From contig WGML01000004.1 in NCBI GenBank assembly GCA_016125045.1, positions 62,001-126,000 of the forward strand: a DNA stretch of 64,000 nt. The letters run 5' to 3'. Shown piece after piece: positions 36,713 to 44,921 of this stretch; position 1 is the first letter of the stretch, and each line of letters opens with the position of its first letter. The notes beneath the pieces were generated by a model. The model made no database searches. It saw nothing but the letters and a program-made list of their open reading frames with translations, and was not told the origin of the DNA. The position numbers and the translations under genes are program-made. This DNA comes from a bacterium (lineage in GTDB: Bacteria; Pseudomonadota; Alphaproteobacteria; Caulobacterales; Hyphomonadaceae).

Positions 36713-38407
36713 ATGCCGGTCCTCAGCGTCGTCAAACCGGTGCGGGCGGTCGCCACGCCGATCCTGGCGCTCGCGATCGGGATCGCCGCCTGCTCGCGGC
36801 CGCGACAAGGCGCGGGTGATGCGGCGACGGCGTTCGCGCCTCGCGGTGTCGTGACATCCGCCTCGCCGGAGGCGACGGAAGCGGGGCTTGAGATTCTCCG
36901 GCGCGGCGGGAATGCGATCGACGCGGCGGCCGCGGTGCAGTTCGCGCTCGGCGTCACCGAACCTGCGATGTCGGGTCTCGGGGGGCAGTCGCAGATGATC
37001 GTCGCGGCGCCCGGGGAGGCTCCGTTCGTGATCAATGGTACATCCTTTGGTCCGGCGAAACTGCCGCTCGGGGAGGTTCCGCGATCCCAGTTCACGACGG
37101 GGTGGACGAGCACGACCGTGCCGTCGACCGTGAGGGTGATGGACTACGCCATGCGCGCCTACGGCGGCGGCGAGGTGGGCTGGGACGAGGTGCTCGCCCC
37201 CGCCATCCGCTATGCGGAGGACGGCTTTCGCGTCGGGAGGTTCCGGGCGCTGGTCTATGCGCGCCACGAAGAGGATCTCAGGGCGAGCCCGACCGCGGCT
37301 CCGCTGTTCCTGATCGACGGAGCAGCGCCGAAAGAGGGCGACATCGTGCGCCAGCCCGTGCTTGCGGAGACGCTGCGGCGGCTCGCATCGGCGGGCGCGC
37401 AGGACTTCTACACCGGCGACATCGCGGCGCAGATCGCAGCGGACATGGCGGGAAATGGTGGATGGCTGACGGCCGAGGACCTCGCCGCCACGCCTGATCC
37501 GCGCGTCGAGCCGGCGCTGCACACGACCTATCGCGGCTTCGATGTCTATACCCTGCCGCCGCCGGCCGGTGGGTGGGTGGTGCTCGCCGCGCTGAATCTG
37601 CTCGACCTCGACGACGCCTCGGTGCTCGGTGCGGAGACGCCGGAGCGGGCGCGGGAGATGCTGGACGCGTTGCAGCGGGCGCACTGGTCGAGGGATCGCA
37701 ATTCGGAGACGGCGGCCGACGCGTTCGAGGCGGACCTGCGCCAGCGTATTTCGAAGGAAGCGGCGCGTGACCTCGCCCGGTCGACGCTGAACATACAGCG
37801 CGAAAGCCATCAGCCGGGTGGCGAGACGACGCACTTCTCGGTGGTGGACTCGGATGGCCTCGCGGTCTCGGTGACGACCAGCATCGACTCCTATTTCGGG
37901 GCCCGGGTCGCGAGCCCGACGCTCGGCTTTCTCTACAACAATTACATGCAGTCGCTCGACCGCGAGCCGGGACGGGCGTTCTCGATCGCGCCCCGGGCGC
38001 GGCCCTACTCGTCGATGAGCGCGAGCATCGTGCAGCGCGGCGGCGAGACGCAGCTGGTGCTTGGTAGTCCGGGCAGCGCGCGGATCATCTCCGCGGTGAC
38101 GCAGATGATCAGCCACTGGGCGGATGTCGGCGCGGGCGTCGAACGGGCGGTCGCCGCGCCGAGGGTGCATGTGGTGCCGGACGATGACGGCCGCGACAAC
38201 GCCTATGTGGAAGTCCCGCCTGACGGGCTGGATGTCGCGGCGCTGGGACTTGATCCCACGAGCCCGAGCCAGGACCTCGTGATTGGCGGCCTCAACGCCT
38301 ATTTCGGCGGGGTCCACGCGATCGCGCGCGAGGGTGGGACCTGGGTCGGGGCGGCGGACCCACGCCGGGACGGAACGGTCGGCTATGCGGAGACGGGCGG
38401 TCGCTGA
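36713..38407 (+). CDS. ggt: Gamma-glutamyltransferase, lipoprotein
   Basis: About 564 residues from ATG 36713. An N-terminal hydrophobic segment ends in the lipobox-like IGIAAC (Cys27), so the enzyme is likely a periplasm-facing lipoprotein instead of the soluble periplasmic form. The Ntn-hydrolase nucleophile that is exposed by autocleavage is T372 in GGETTHFSVVD; GLEILRRGGNAIDAAAAVQ and VLGSPGSARI are also family-specific, and LYNNYMQSLDREPG corresponds to the NNxMDDF region. It transfers or hydrolyses the gamma-glutamyl group of glutathione-like substrates. It lies behind a TonB receptor gene, and 5-oxoprolinase is encoded nearby. The end overlaps the convergent mscS-like gene by 25 bp. 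Confidence 0.94.
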   Translation: MPVLSVVKPVRAVATPILALAIGIAACSRPRQGAGDAATAFAPRGVVTSASPEATEAGLEILRRGGNAIDAAAAVQFALGVTEPAMSGLGGQSQMIVAAPGEAPFVINGTSFGPAKLPLGEVPRSQFTTGWTSTTVPSTVRVMDYAMRAYGGGEVGWDEVLAPAIRYAEDGFRVGRFRALVYARHEEDLRASPTAAPLFLIDGAAPKEGDIVRQPVLAETLRRLASAGAQDFYTGDIAAQIAADMAGNGGWLTAEDLAATPDPRVEPALHTTYRGFDVYTLPPPAGGWVVLAALNLLDLDDASVLGAETPERAREMLDALQRAHWSRDRNSETAADAFEADLRQRISKEAARDLARSTLNIQRESHQPGGETTHFSVVDSDGLAVSVTTSIDSYFGARVASPTLGFLYNNYMQSLDREPGRAFSIAPRARPYSSMSASIVQRGGETQLVLGSPGSARIISAVTQMISHWADVGAGVERAVAAPRVHVVPDDDGRDNAYVEVPPDGLDVAALGLDPTSPSQDLVIGGLNAYFGGVHAIAREGGTWVGAADPRRDGTVGYAETGGR

Positions 38408-39312
38408 TCGCCGGCGGCGGGCGGCGACATGTTCGGCCGGAAGAGCACGGGCGGAAGGATCCCGGCGTCGCGAAACGCGCGCAGGACGCGCAGATTGACG
38501 TCCGTGTCGAACACCTTTTCGTACTTAGCGTCCAGCACATAGGCCTTGAGGCGAATGCGGATGGCGGCGAGTCCGTCGCTGAAGGTCTGATTGACGAGGA
38601 TCACAACCGGCTTTGACAGGAAGACATAGCGGCTCGACAGCGCGGCCTCGCGCACGATGTTGCGCGCGCGGTCGAAATCCTGGTCGGCGGCGATGTGGAA
38701 ATCCATCACGACCTGCATGTCGAGTTCGCCGAAATTGCCGGACGACGAGATGTCGGACAAGAATTTGCTGTTGGGAATGGTGACGGTGTTGTCGTCGAGC
38801 GTCTGCAGCCGAACCGAGCGCAGCCCGATGGCGGTGATGTCGCCGTAGAAGCCGCCGAACTCGATCCGGTCGCCGACCTGGAATGGCCGGTCGAGGAGAA
38901 TGATGATCCCCGCGATGAAGGAGGCGACGAGATCCTTGACCGCGAAGCCGACGGCGACGGCGACGCTGCCGCCCATGACGGCGAGCACGGTCTGGTCGAT
39001 CTCGAAGGAGAGCGTGATGACAAGAATGGTTGTGACGACGAAGATGACGAACTGAAGGATCGTCTCGATCTTCTTCAGCGTCAGTCGCCGGGTCGAGAAC
39101 TGTGCGCTGAAGCCCGCGACGAACCCGGAGACCAGACGCATGATCATCCACGCGCCGGCGATCAGCAGCGCGGAGGTGAGCACACCGCCCCAGCGGATCG
39201 TGTTGGCCAGCTGGCCGACCGCATCGAGCTCCGGCGCCGCTTGCGCGAATGCGGGCGCGGCGAGGCTCGTCGAAACCGCCGCGAGGAGAACAAGGCGCCA
39301 GACAGTGGTCAT
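38383..39312 (-). CDS. MscS-type mechanosensitive channel subunit
   Basis: A 309-aa inner-membrane channel protein. After a signal-like first segment (MTTVWRLVLLAAVSTSLA) there are membrane helices near 40-65 and 85-105 and the pore-lining helix near 109-139 (VMGGSVAVAVGFAVKDLVAS, rich in Gly/Ala as in MscS TM3), followed by the beta domain DRPFQVGDRIEFGGFYGDI and NTVTIPNSKF. Size matches E. coli MscS. Heptamers of such subunits open under membrane tension and release solutes. Its ATG (39312) overlaps the stop of the large membrane ATPase gene by 4 nt, so the two proteins are made together and probably work in one complex. ATG 39312 is chosen over upstream starts inside that gene. Confidence 0.93.
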   Translation of the reverse strand: MTTVWRLVLLAAVSTSLAAPAFAQAAPELDAVGQLANTIRWGGVLTSALLIAGAWMIMRLVSGFVAGFSAQFSTRRLTLKKIETILQFVIFVVTTILVITLSFEIDQTVLAVMGGSVAVAVGFAVKDLVASFIAGIIILLDRPFQVGDRIEFGGFYGDITAIGLRSVRLQTLDDNTVTIPNSKFLSDISSSGNFGELDMQVVMDFHIAADQDFDRARNIVREAALSSRYVFLSKPVVILVNQTFSDGLAAIRIRLKAYVLDAKYEKVFDTDVNLRVLRAFRDAGILPPVLFRPNMSPPAAGDQRPPVSA

Positions 39313-42300
39313 GCCGCGATCCGTGTCAGCAGGTTGTTGCGCTCCAGAAGCCGCCCGACATCGCGGTACCAGAACAGGGTGACGCGGCAACCGTGGGCGT
39401 GAGGCGCGAGCACGCCAAGCCTGAGGAGCGCCCGCAGTGTGATCTTGACCAGGCTGTCCTCAAGGTCGGTGCAGCGCTGGATCTGTTCGGCGCTCGCGAC
39501 TTCCATCTGAACAATCGTGCGCAGGACAAACAGCTTGGCTTCCGGGAGTGCGGCGAGGTCAGCGACGCGGGGGCCCGAGAAGGTGCGCACCTGGACGGCC
39601 CGCGTCGCGGCGTTGCGGAACAGCGACCGCCGCCAGATGTCGAGCGCGATCGCGGGATTGCCGAGGCTTTCGGCGGCGAGCTGCTCGAAATAGGCGATCT
39701 TCGCCCGCTCCTCGGCGGGGAGTTCGTTGTCGAACAGGCCGAGAGCCGCATCGTCGCCAAGATCGAAGACGGGGGAGATTCCGGCCTGCGCCGTCCGGCG
39801 CTCGATCAGGGCGCGCAGGTCCGCCGGCTCCCATCGCGGAAGCCAGACGATCTCGTCGAACAGGGCGCGATCCGAACGGGCGCGCCCGATGAATGTCATG
39901 GCGGGGCCGCCGACGCCGAACACCCAGCAGGCGTCGCCCGGCAGATTGCGGGCGAGCTGGAGCACGCGGTCGAAGTGCTCGATCCCGCCGATGGCGGGCA
40001 TGAACAGACGCTGCGCGTCGTCGAGGAGGACGACGGCCGGGGCGCGCATTGCGAAGGCCTGGGCGAGGGACGCCTCGTCGGGGGCGCAGCCGGCGGAGGC
40101 GGCGAGGGCCTGGAGCACGGACGGATAGCCGCCCGCGTCGGCGACGAAACGGACGACGGTGGCGGGGTCGAGGGGCCGCACGAGATCGTCGAGGGCGGTC
40201 GTCTTGCCAAGGCCCCGCTCGCCGGCGAGGGCGATGAGCTTGCCGGGTGCGAGGGTGGGGAGGCGGCGTGACGACGGGCTTCTGGTCTCCGGGTCGGGCG
40301 AGAGCGGCTGGCGGTGTGGATCGAGAGCGCCGGATTCCGCGTCGGTAAGCGGCAGGTACTGGCCGCTTGCAAGGTCCGCTGCCGCCTGCGCCGCGGCCTG
40401 TTTGCGCGAGCGCTGTTCGGAGATGTCGCGGATGATGGCGATGTCCTTGACGCGGCGCCGGAGGAAGTTGGATACGCCGCCCACGACAAGAACCGCCCCT
40501 GCGGCGAGGCGCGCGAGGTGGCCGGAGGCGCCGGGGGAATCCTTGGCCGCCCACGCAAGGACGGGGTTTGCGCCGGCGCCCGCCTTCGAGAGGGTGACGA
40601 TCCGGTCCCGCCACCAGTTCGAGAGGATGAGCGCAACGAGCGGAACGATCGCCCAGAGGGTCGACAGCACCCAGTTATGGATGGCGCCGCGGCCCACGAG
40701 TTCAGCCGTGATGGACAGGGTCAGGCCGACGCCCGACGCCACCGTGGCGAGCAGTTTCAGCGACTTCATACGGATTGCGGCGCGCGGATCGTCGCCGAAG
40801 CTGCCCCGGGCCACCCGGTCTGCGAGCTGGACGAGGCTTGCCGCGACCAGGAGCCAGATCGCGACGGTCCAGAACAGGGTCTCACCGAAGAAGGTGATCT
40901 CGCCGGCCAGACTCCAGCGGATGAGCAACGCGAGAACGAGCCATTCGACGGGCCGTCTCACGTCGCGGTAGACGCTGACGGCGGAGGCGATGAACGCCGA
41001 CCGCAGGGTCGCCGGCCGCCTCTCGGCGTTTGCGGCCTCAAGCCGGCTCAGCGGTCCGTCGCCGCCGCGCCGCCACAAGCGGAAGAACAGCGCCAGGATG
41101 GCGATCTGGCCGAAAGCAAGGACCAGCGCGGGCGTGGGGTTGAGGAAGGGCTGCAGTGTGCGTTCGGCGATCTGTCTTGCGTTGGCGAGATTGTAGCGCG
41201 CGATGAGGGCGATCTGGTTCACCTCGCGGGCGGCCTGGGCGGCGCCGTCATTGCCGAAACCCACGATCGCGCCGCGGTTGGACGAGGACAGTTCCGGGAT
41301 GAGCGACAGGCGAAGGGCGTTGAGCGCAACCATCTGCGTGTAGAGCGCGTCGCGCTCGGAGGTGCGCTGGCCCGCGTCGAGACCTTCGAGGCGAAGTTCG
41401 TTGGCGATCAGCGCCTCGCGATCGGCGACGAGCGCTTGGGTCCGGGAGTCGCCCGGCGGCAGGGAGGGGTCGAGGGCAGGCGGTTTCAGGCGATCGAACC
41501 GGTCCGCGGAGGCGGCGCTGAGCGAGGCGCCGAGGCGCTGGCGGACGGTCTTCAGGGCTTCGACAAGGCGCGCGTAAAGCACGTCGGCTTCGGCGGTGCG
41601 GTTTGCGCCGATCCGCGGCACTTCCTGGAGTTCCCGCGCCTCACGGCGCAGGCGCAGGGTTTCCTCCTCCAGTGCACCGGCGGGGTCACCGCGGCCGGCG
41701 AGGGTCGCCTCGAACAGGGACTGCGCCTCGCGCACGGCGAGCAGGCGGCCGCGTTCCTGCGCGAACAGGCGCTGGAGTTCGGTCGCCGCCGCGCGCTCTT
41801 CCTCAAGCGCGAGCGCGGCCTGGCGCGCCGCTTCCTCGGCGAGGGCGTTGGCTTGGGAGACAGTCGCGAGATCGTCGGGCGCGTCACGCTGGATCGCGAT
41901 GAGGCGCTCCTGCTCCGCGGCGGGGGTCGCAAGGAGACGCGCCCGCAGGCGGTCAAGGCGGGCCTGCTCGTCAGCGATCTGGCGGGCAAGATCAGGCGCG
42001 GCTACGGCTGTGTCCGCGTCGGACGCCGACGTAGCGTCAGGCGTCGCAGGCACGCCGGCGTCTGGCTGAGGCTCGGGCTGAGGGTCTGTCTGAGTGTCGG
42101 GCGGCGAGGACGCGTCGGGAGCGCGCACGGCGGGCGGTTGCAGCATGAGCGCGCGCCGTTCCGCGTTCAGTGCGATTCCGCCGGGGTCTGCGAGGTTGAT
42201 TGACAGAAGCGCGAGATCCGTCTTCCGGCCGGCGAGGAAGTCCTCGATCGCATCGGCCTGCTGTTTCAAGGCGGCGAGGGTGCGGGCGTCGGTCGCCGCC

Positions 42301-42893
42301 TGCGCCGTGACAGCGTTCGCCGCTTCCCGTAGCGCTCGATGATTGCTCAGTAGCTCATCGCGCTGGTCGGAGGGGAGGGAGAGGAATTCGGCCTGGGCGA
42401 GAACGAGGGCGCCGGCGTTTTCGTCCAGCCCTTCGATGCGTCCGGCCTCCGTGGCGGCGGCGAGCCGGTCAGGGTCGGCGACCAGTTCGAGCAACAGGCG
42501 GAGACGCGCCGCCCCAGCGCCAGCGCCGCTCGCCGCGAACAGGGCGTCAGCGTCAACGTCGACAGAGAGCGCGCCGTCCATCAGCGCGCGGATGTGACCC
42601 GCCTTTTCCGGGTCGGTCATTCCCGCCGGGGCGGACTGAGCGGCGTCGGGCGAGGCGTCGTCTGATGCGGCGGGCGACTGGGGCGCCGGCTGCGCGGAGG
42701 GTTGCGCCGCGGACCGGGATGGGGACGTCTGGGCTGGCGGCGACTGGGGGGGTGACTGCGGGGGAGCCTGCGGAGGAGACTGGGCGAGCGCTAACACGCC
42801 GCTGGTTGCGAGCACGATCATGCAGAGCGCCGCCACCGCGCGTGCAACGCCGCGCGGGGGGGGAGTTCCGGGCCCTGAACGGTCATGCGTCAT
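39309..42893 (-). CDS. Periplasmic coiled-coil / membrane / AAA+ ATPase protein linked to MscS channel
   Basis: An 1194-aa protein of unusual composition. In order: signal peptide (1-38, ending in LALAQ), Pro/Gln/Ser-rich linker (about 39-90), long helical and coiled-coil periplasmic part (about 95-570, including a second Pro/Gln-rich linker near 250-290), about six membrane helices (about 586-607, 649-690, 712-732, 740-760, 793-809), then a cytoplasmic AAA+ module. Walker A is GERGLGKTT (K897), Walker B VVLLDDAQ (D958, D959), with ExeA/AAA_22-like VFGVGGPAMTFIGRARS after it. The last ~80 residues look like a winged-helix domain. The N-terminal half resembles the periplasmic sensor regions of large MscK/MscM channels, but the channel domain itself is the next gene, overlapping by ATGA. 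Regulation of channel gating by ATP is inferred, not shown. ATG 42893 has a GAAGG site 7 nt upstream. Confidence 0.85.
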   Translation of the reverse strand: MTHDRSGPGTPPPRGVARAVAALCMIVLATSGVLALAQSPPQAPPQSPPQSPPAQTSPSRSAAQPSAQPAPQSPAASDDASPDAAQSAPAGMTDPEKAGHIRALMDGALSVDVDADALFAASGAGAGAARLRLLLELVADPDRLAAATEAGRIEGLDENAGALVLAQAEFLSLPSDQRDELLSNHRALREAANAVTAQAATDARTLAALKQQADAIEDFLAGRKTDLALLSINLADPGGIALNAERRALMLQPPAVRAPDASSPPDTQTDPQPEPQPDAGVPATPDATSASDADTAVAAPDLARQIADEQARLDRLRARLLATPAAEQERLIAIQRDAPDDLATVSQANALAEEAARQAALALEEERAAATELQRLFAQERGRLLAVREAQSLFEATLAGRGDPAGALEEETLRLRREARELQEVPRIGANRTAEADVLYARLVEALKTVRQRLGASLSAASADRFDRLKPPALDPSLPPGDSRTQALVADREALIANELRLEGLDAGQRTSERDALYTQMVALNALRLSLIPELSSSNRGAIVGFGNDGAAQAAREVNQIALIARYNLANARQIAERTLQPFLNPTPALVLAFGQIAILALFFRLWRRGGDGPLSRLEAANAERRPATLRSAFIASAVSVYRDVRRPVEWLVLALLIRWSLAGEITFFGETLFWTVAIWLLVAASLVQLADRVARGSFGDDPRAAIRMKSLKLLATVASGVGLTLSITAELVGRGAIHNWVLSTLWAIVPLVALILSNWWRDRIVTLSKAGAGANPVLAWAAKDSPGASGHLARLAAGAVLVVGGVSNFLRRRVKDIAIIRDISEQRSRKQAAAQAAADLASGQYLPLTDAESGALDPHRQPLSPDPETRSPSSRRLPTLAPGKLIALAGERGLGKTTALDDLVRPLDPATVVRFVADAGGYPSVLQALAASAGCAPDEASLAQAFAMRAPAVVLLDDAQRLFMPAIGGIEHFDRVLQLARNLPGDACWVFGVGGPAMTFIGRARSDRALFDEIVWLPRWEPADLRALIERRTAQAGISPVFDLGDDAALGLFDNELPAEERAKIAYFEQLAAESLGNPAIALDIWRRSLFRNAATRAVQVRTFSGPRVADLAALPEAKLFVLRTIVQMEVASAEQIQRCTDLEDSLVKITLRALLRLGVLAPHAHGCRVTLFWYRDVGRLLERNNLLTRIAA

Positions 42894-43040
42894 GGCGGAC
42901 CTTCGGTCGCAAGACGAGTTAAGGCGAAGCGACCATCTGTAACACGGGCGTGGCGAATTTCGGGTTAACCTCGTCGGCGCATGTCGCGCGGTTCTGGTCA
43001 CGCCGTGTCAATCAGGGTTGACGACAGGTTTCGCTTGCAA

Positions 43041-43079
43041 GCGCCGCGCCGCCGGGCCGCGCCTTGATCGGCGCGGCGC
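43041..43079. repeat. 11-bp perfect inverted repeat between divergent genes
   Basis: GCGCCGCGCCG (43041-43051) and its reverse complement (43069-43079) flank 17 nt in the 294-bp gap between the membrane ATPase gene and the lyase gene. There is no following T-run on either strand. It may be an operator or a leader structure of the lyase transcript, whose start is 108 bp away. Confidence 0.6.
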
Positions 43080-43187
43080 AGCATGGCCGAGAGGTGACAG
43101 CGCGGCTGGTGCACCCTAGCAATGCTTTTGTGAGGCCTGCGCCCCCGGTGTGATGACAGATCGGCGAGAGGCTCAAGGGAGACCAAG

Positions 43188-44591
43188 ATGCTTCGAGTGC
43201 GCGCGATCCTGGTGGCGTTGGCGTTGCTTGCCGGAGGCCTGACCGCCTTCGCCCAGACGCCGGCCCAGAACCGCTCGGTGGCGGACCTGTTTTCATCGGC
43301 GCATCGCAACCAGCTCGTTCTCGACGTCGAGGCCGCCATCGCCACGGCTCAGGCGGCGGAGGGGGTCATACCGGCGGCCGCCGCCCGGGAGATCCGCGAC
43401 AGGGCCGACATCCGATACACGCCGCAGGACGAGATCGACCGCGAGTACGCCAAGGTCCGGCATCGGATGGTGGCGATCCTCAATGTCTGGAAGCGATCGA
43501 TGTCGAAGACCGCCGCCGACCATGTGCATTTCGGCGTCACCACGGTGGATGTGTACGACACCGTGCTGCTCCTGCAGATGCGAGAGTCGATCGGGCTCCT
43601 GATCCGCGACATGCGCGCGATCGAGGAGGAGTTGCTGACGCTTGCGGAGACCCATCGCGATACGCCGATGATCGGTAGGACGCTCGGCCAGCACGCGCTT
43701 CCGATCACGTTCGGCAAGAAGGTCGCGGTCTGGGCGGCGGTCAACAACCGCAACATCGAACGCCTCGAACAGGTGCGCGTGCGCATCGAGAGTCTCGGCG
43801 TGCTGAAGGGGGCGGTCGGCACGCATCTCGGTCTTGGCGAGAAGGGCGTCGAGGTGGAGCGCCGCGTGGCGCGGGAACTCGGGCTGCGCGAGCCGGGCCC
43901 GGCGGACTGGCACGGCGCGCGCGACGTGATCGCCGAGTATGCGCTGGTGCTTGCTCTCAACGCGAAGTCCTACGCCGCAATCGGCGGTGAGGTCTTCCGC
44001 CTGCAGATGACCGACATCGACGAGGTGTCGGAGGGCCGCCCCGCAACCGCGGTCGGCAGCAGCACCCTGCCGCACAAGCAGAACCCGAGCCGCTCGGAGG
44101 CGCTGATCCACCACGGGCGCACGATTCCCCGCCTCGCCGAGGTGCTGCTTGACGATGTGGAGAATGCGTTCGAGCGGGACAACACGTCCCGGCCGAATGA
44201 GGTCGCGGAGGAGATCACCCTCGCGAGCGCCGACATGCTCGACGATGCGAGCGTGCTGATCCGCCGGCTCGACGTGAATCCGGCGCAGATGAGGGCGAAC
44301 CTCGACCGCACCGGGGGAATGATCATGTCGCAGCGCATCGTTCTGTTTCTCGCCGATTCGGTTGGTCGGGAGGTCGCCGAGGAGCGTGTGCGGGAGGCGG
44401 CGCTCTCCGCCCATGAGAGCGGAGGCGACTTCCGGTCGACCCTGCTCGCGGATGAGGTGATCGGTCCGCACCTCGCGGGGAAGATCGATGGGCTTCTCGA
44501 CCCTGAGACCTATCTTGGCCTCTCCGGGCTGCAGGTGGACCGGACAGTCGCGCAAATCCGGGCAAGCCGCGGCGCGAAGCCGACCAGATAG
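43188..44591 (+). CDS. Exported lyase of the fumarase/adenylosuccinate lyase superfamily
   Basis: A 467-aa protein combining a clear Sec signal peptide (MLRVRAILVALALLAGG, cleavage near AFA/Q at 22-23) with a full aspartase/fumarase-superfamily catalytic chain. Motifs: VHFGVTTVDVYDT (H114, T118, T119), GRTLGQHALPITFG (163-176) and the signature GSSTLPHKQNPSRSE (290-304). At position 166, where adenylosuccinate and argininosuccinate lyases have a catalytic His (GRTHxQ), there is Leu; 3-carboxymuconate cycloisomerases (PcaB) also vary here and share the ALPITFG sequence. It should act in the periplasm on a succinyl- or carboxyl-bearing substrate. A TonB receptor gene follows 330 bp downstream. 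Exact reaction unknown. Confidence 0.88.
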   Translation: MLRVRAILVALALLAGGLTAFAQTPAQNRSVADLFSSAHRNQLVLDVEAAIATAQAAEGVIPAAAAREIRDRADIRYTPQDEIDREYAKVRHRMVAILNVWKRSMSKTAADHVHFGVTTVDVYDTVLLLQMRESIGLLIRDMRAIEEELLTLAETHRDTPMIGRTLGQHALPITFGKKVAVWAAVNNRNIERLEQVRVRIESLGVLKGAVGTHLGLGEKGVEVERRVARELGLREPGPADWHGARDVIAEYALVLALNAKSYAAIGGEVFRLQMTDIDEVSEGRPATAVGSSTLPHKQNPSRSEALIHHGRTIPRLAEVLLDDVENAFERDNTSRPNEVAEEITLASADMLDDASVLIRRLDVNPAQMRANLDRTGGMIMSQRIVLFLADSVGREVAEERVREAALSAHESGGDFRSTLLADEVIGPHLAGKIDGLLDPETYLGLSGLQVDRTVAQIRASRGAKPTR

Positions 44592-44634
44592 GCGGGGGGC
44601 ACGCCCCCCCACCGGCGCGTCCCGGGCGGCTCTC

Positions 44635-44663
44635 GGGGTGTCTTGGGGGGGGCTCGGGGGGGG
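44635..44663 (+). repeat. Poly-G tract, potential G-quadruplex
   Basis: Runs of 4, 8 and 8 G residues (44635-44638, 44645-44652, 44656-44663) separated by 6 and 3 nt on the plus strand, enough for at least four G-triplets. It lies about 50 nt after the lyase stop codon and could act in transcript termination or stability. Confidence 0.6.
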
Positions 44664-44773
44664 CTACCGGTGAAGCTTCAATGACACAGTGCGACGTCTA
44701 AGGATCGGGCGGCGCAAATTCTTTGTAGACAAGCGCGCAAAACGCTCTGAACTATCGATATACTGAGGCGGTT

Positions 44774-44806
44774 CCCGTCCGTGTGTTGCGCGCGATGCCG
44801 GACGGG
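44774..44806. promoter_or_regulatory. 8-bp inverted repeat upstream of the second TonB receptor
   Basis: CCCGTCCG (44774-44781) and CGGACGGG (44799-44806) are separated by 17 nt, 10 nt downstream of a TATACT -10-like element, so the repeat could fall in the 5' leader of the receptor transcript. Confidence 0.45.
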
Positions 44807-44921
44807 CCGTCTGACCTGACCGACAATTCGGGGCGTGTCTGGCGAACCCGCGGATCCAGTTGGAGATGCGTGTATTCGGCGTTCGCGGCTCCCTCAATAC
44901 CAAGCATAGGGCGGAAAAAAA

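Larger units (their letters stand above)
44592..44921 (+). other. 330-bp intergenic region with G-rich tract and hairpins
   Basis: Between the lyase and second TonB receptor genes. Directly after the lyase stop lies GGGGGG (44594-44599) that can pair with CCCCCC (44604-44609), a possible transcript-end hairpin without a T-run. G-rich runs follow at 44635-44663. The middle part (44690-44770) is less GC-rich and includes a -10-like TATACT at 44759-44764 with no good -35 partner. An inverted repeat is at 44774-44806. A short open frame at 44783-45133 is not convincing. Confidence 0.55.

Noticed and set aside
36623-38317. Long minus-strand frame opposite gamma-glutamyltransferase, and similar ones at 35284-36693, 33682-34803 and 7279-9420.
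   Set aside because: No recognisable domain, Arg/His-biased translations and complete overlap with well-supported genes.
40314-42203. A 629-codon plus-strand frame inside the AAA+/channel-ATPase gene.
   Set aside because: Mirror of the Ala/Arg/Glu-rich coiled-coil coding; the minus-strand protein has signal peptide, membrane helices and Walker motifs in order.
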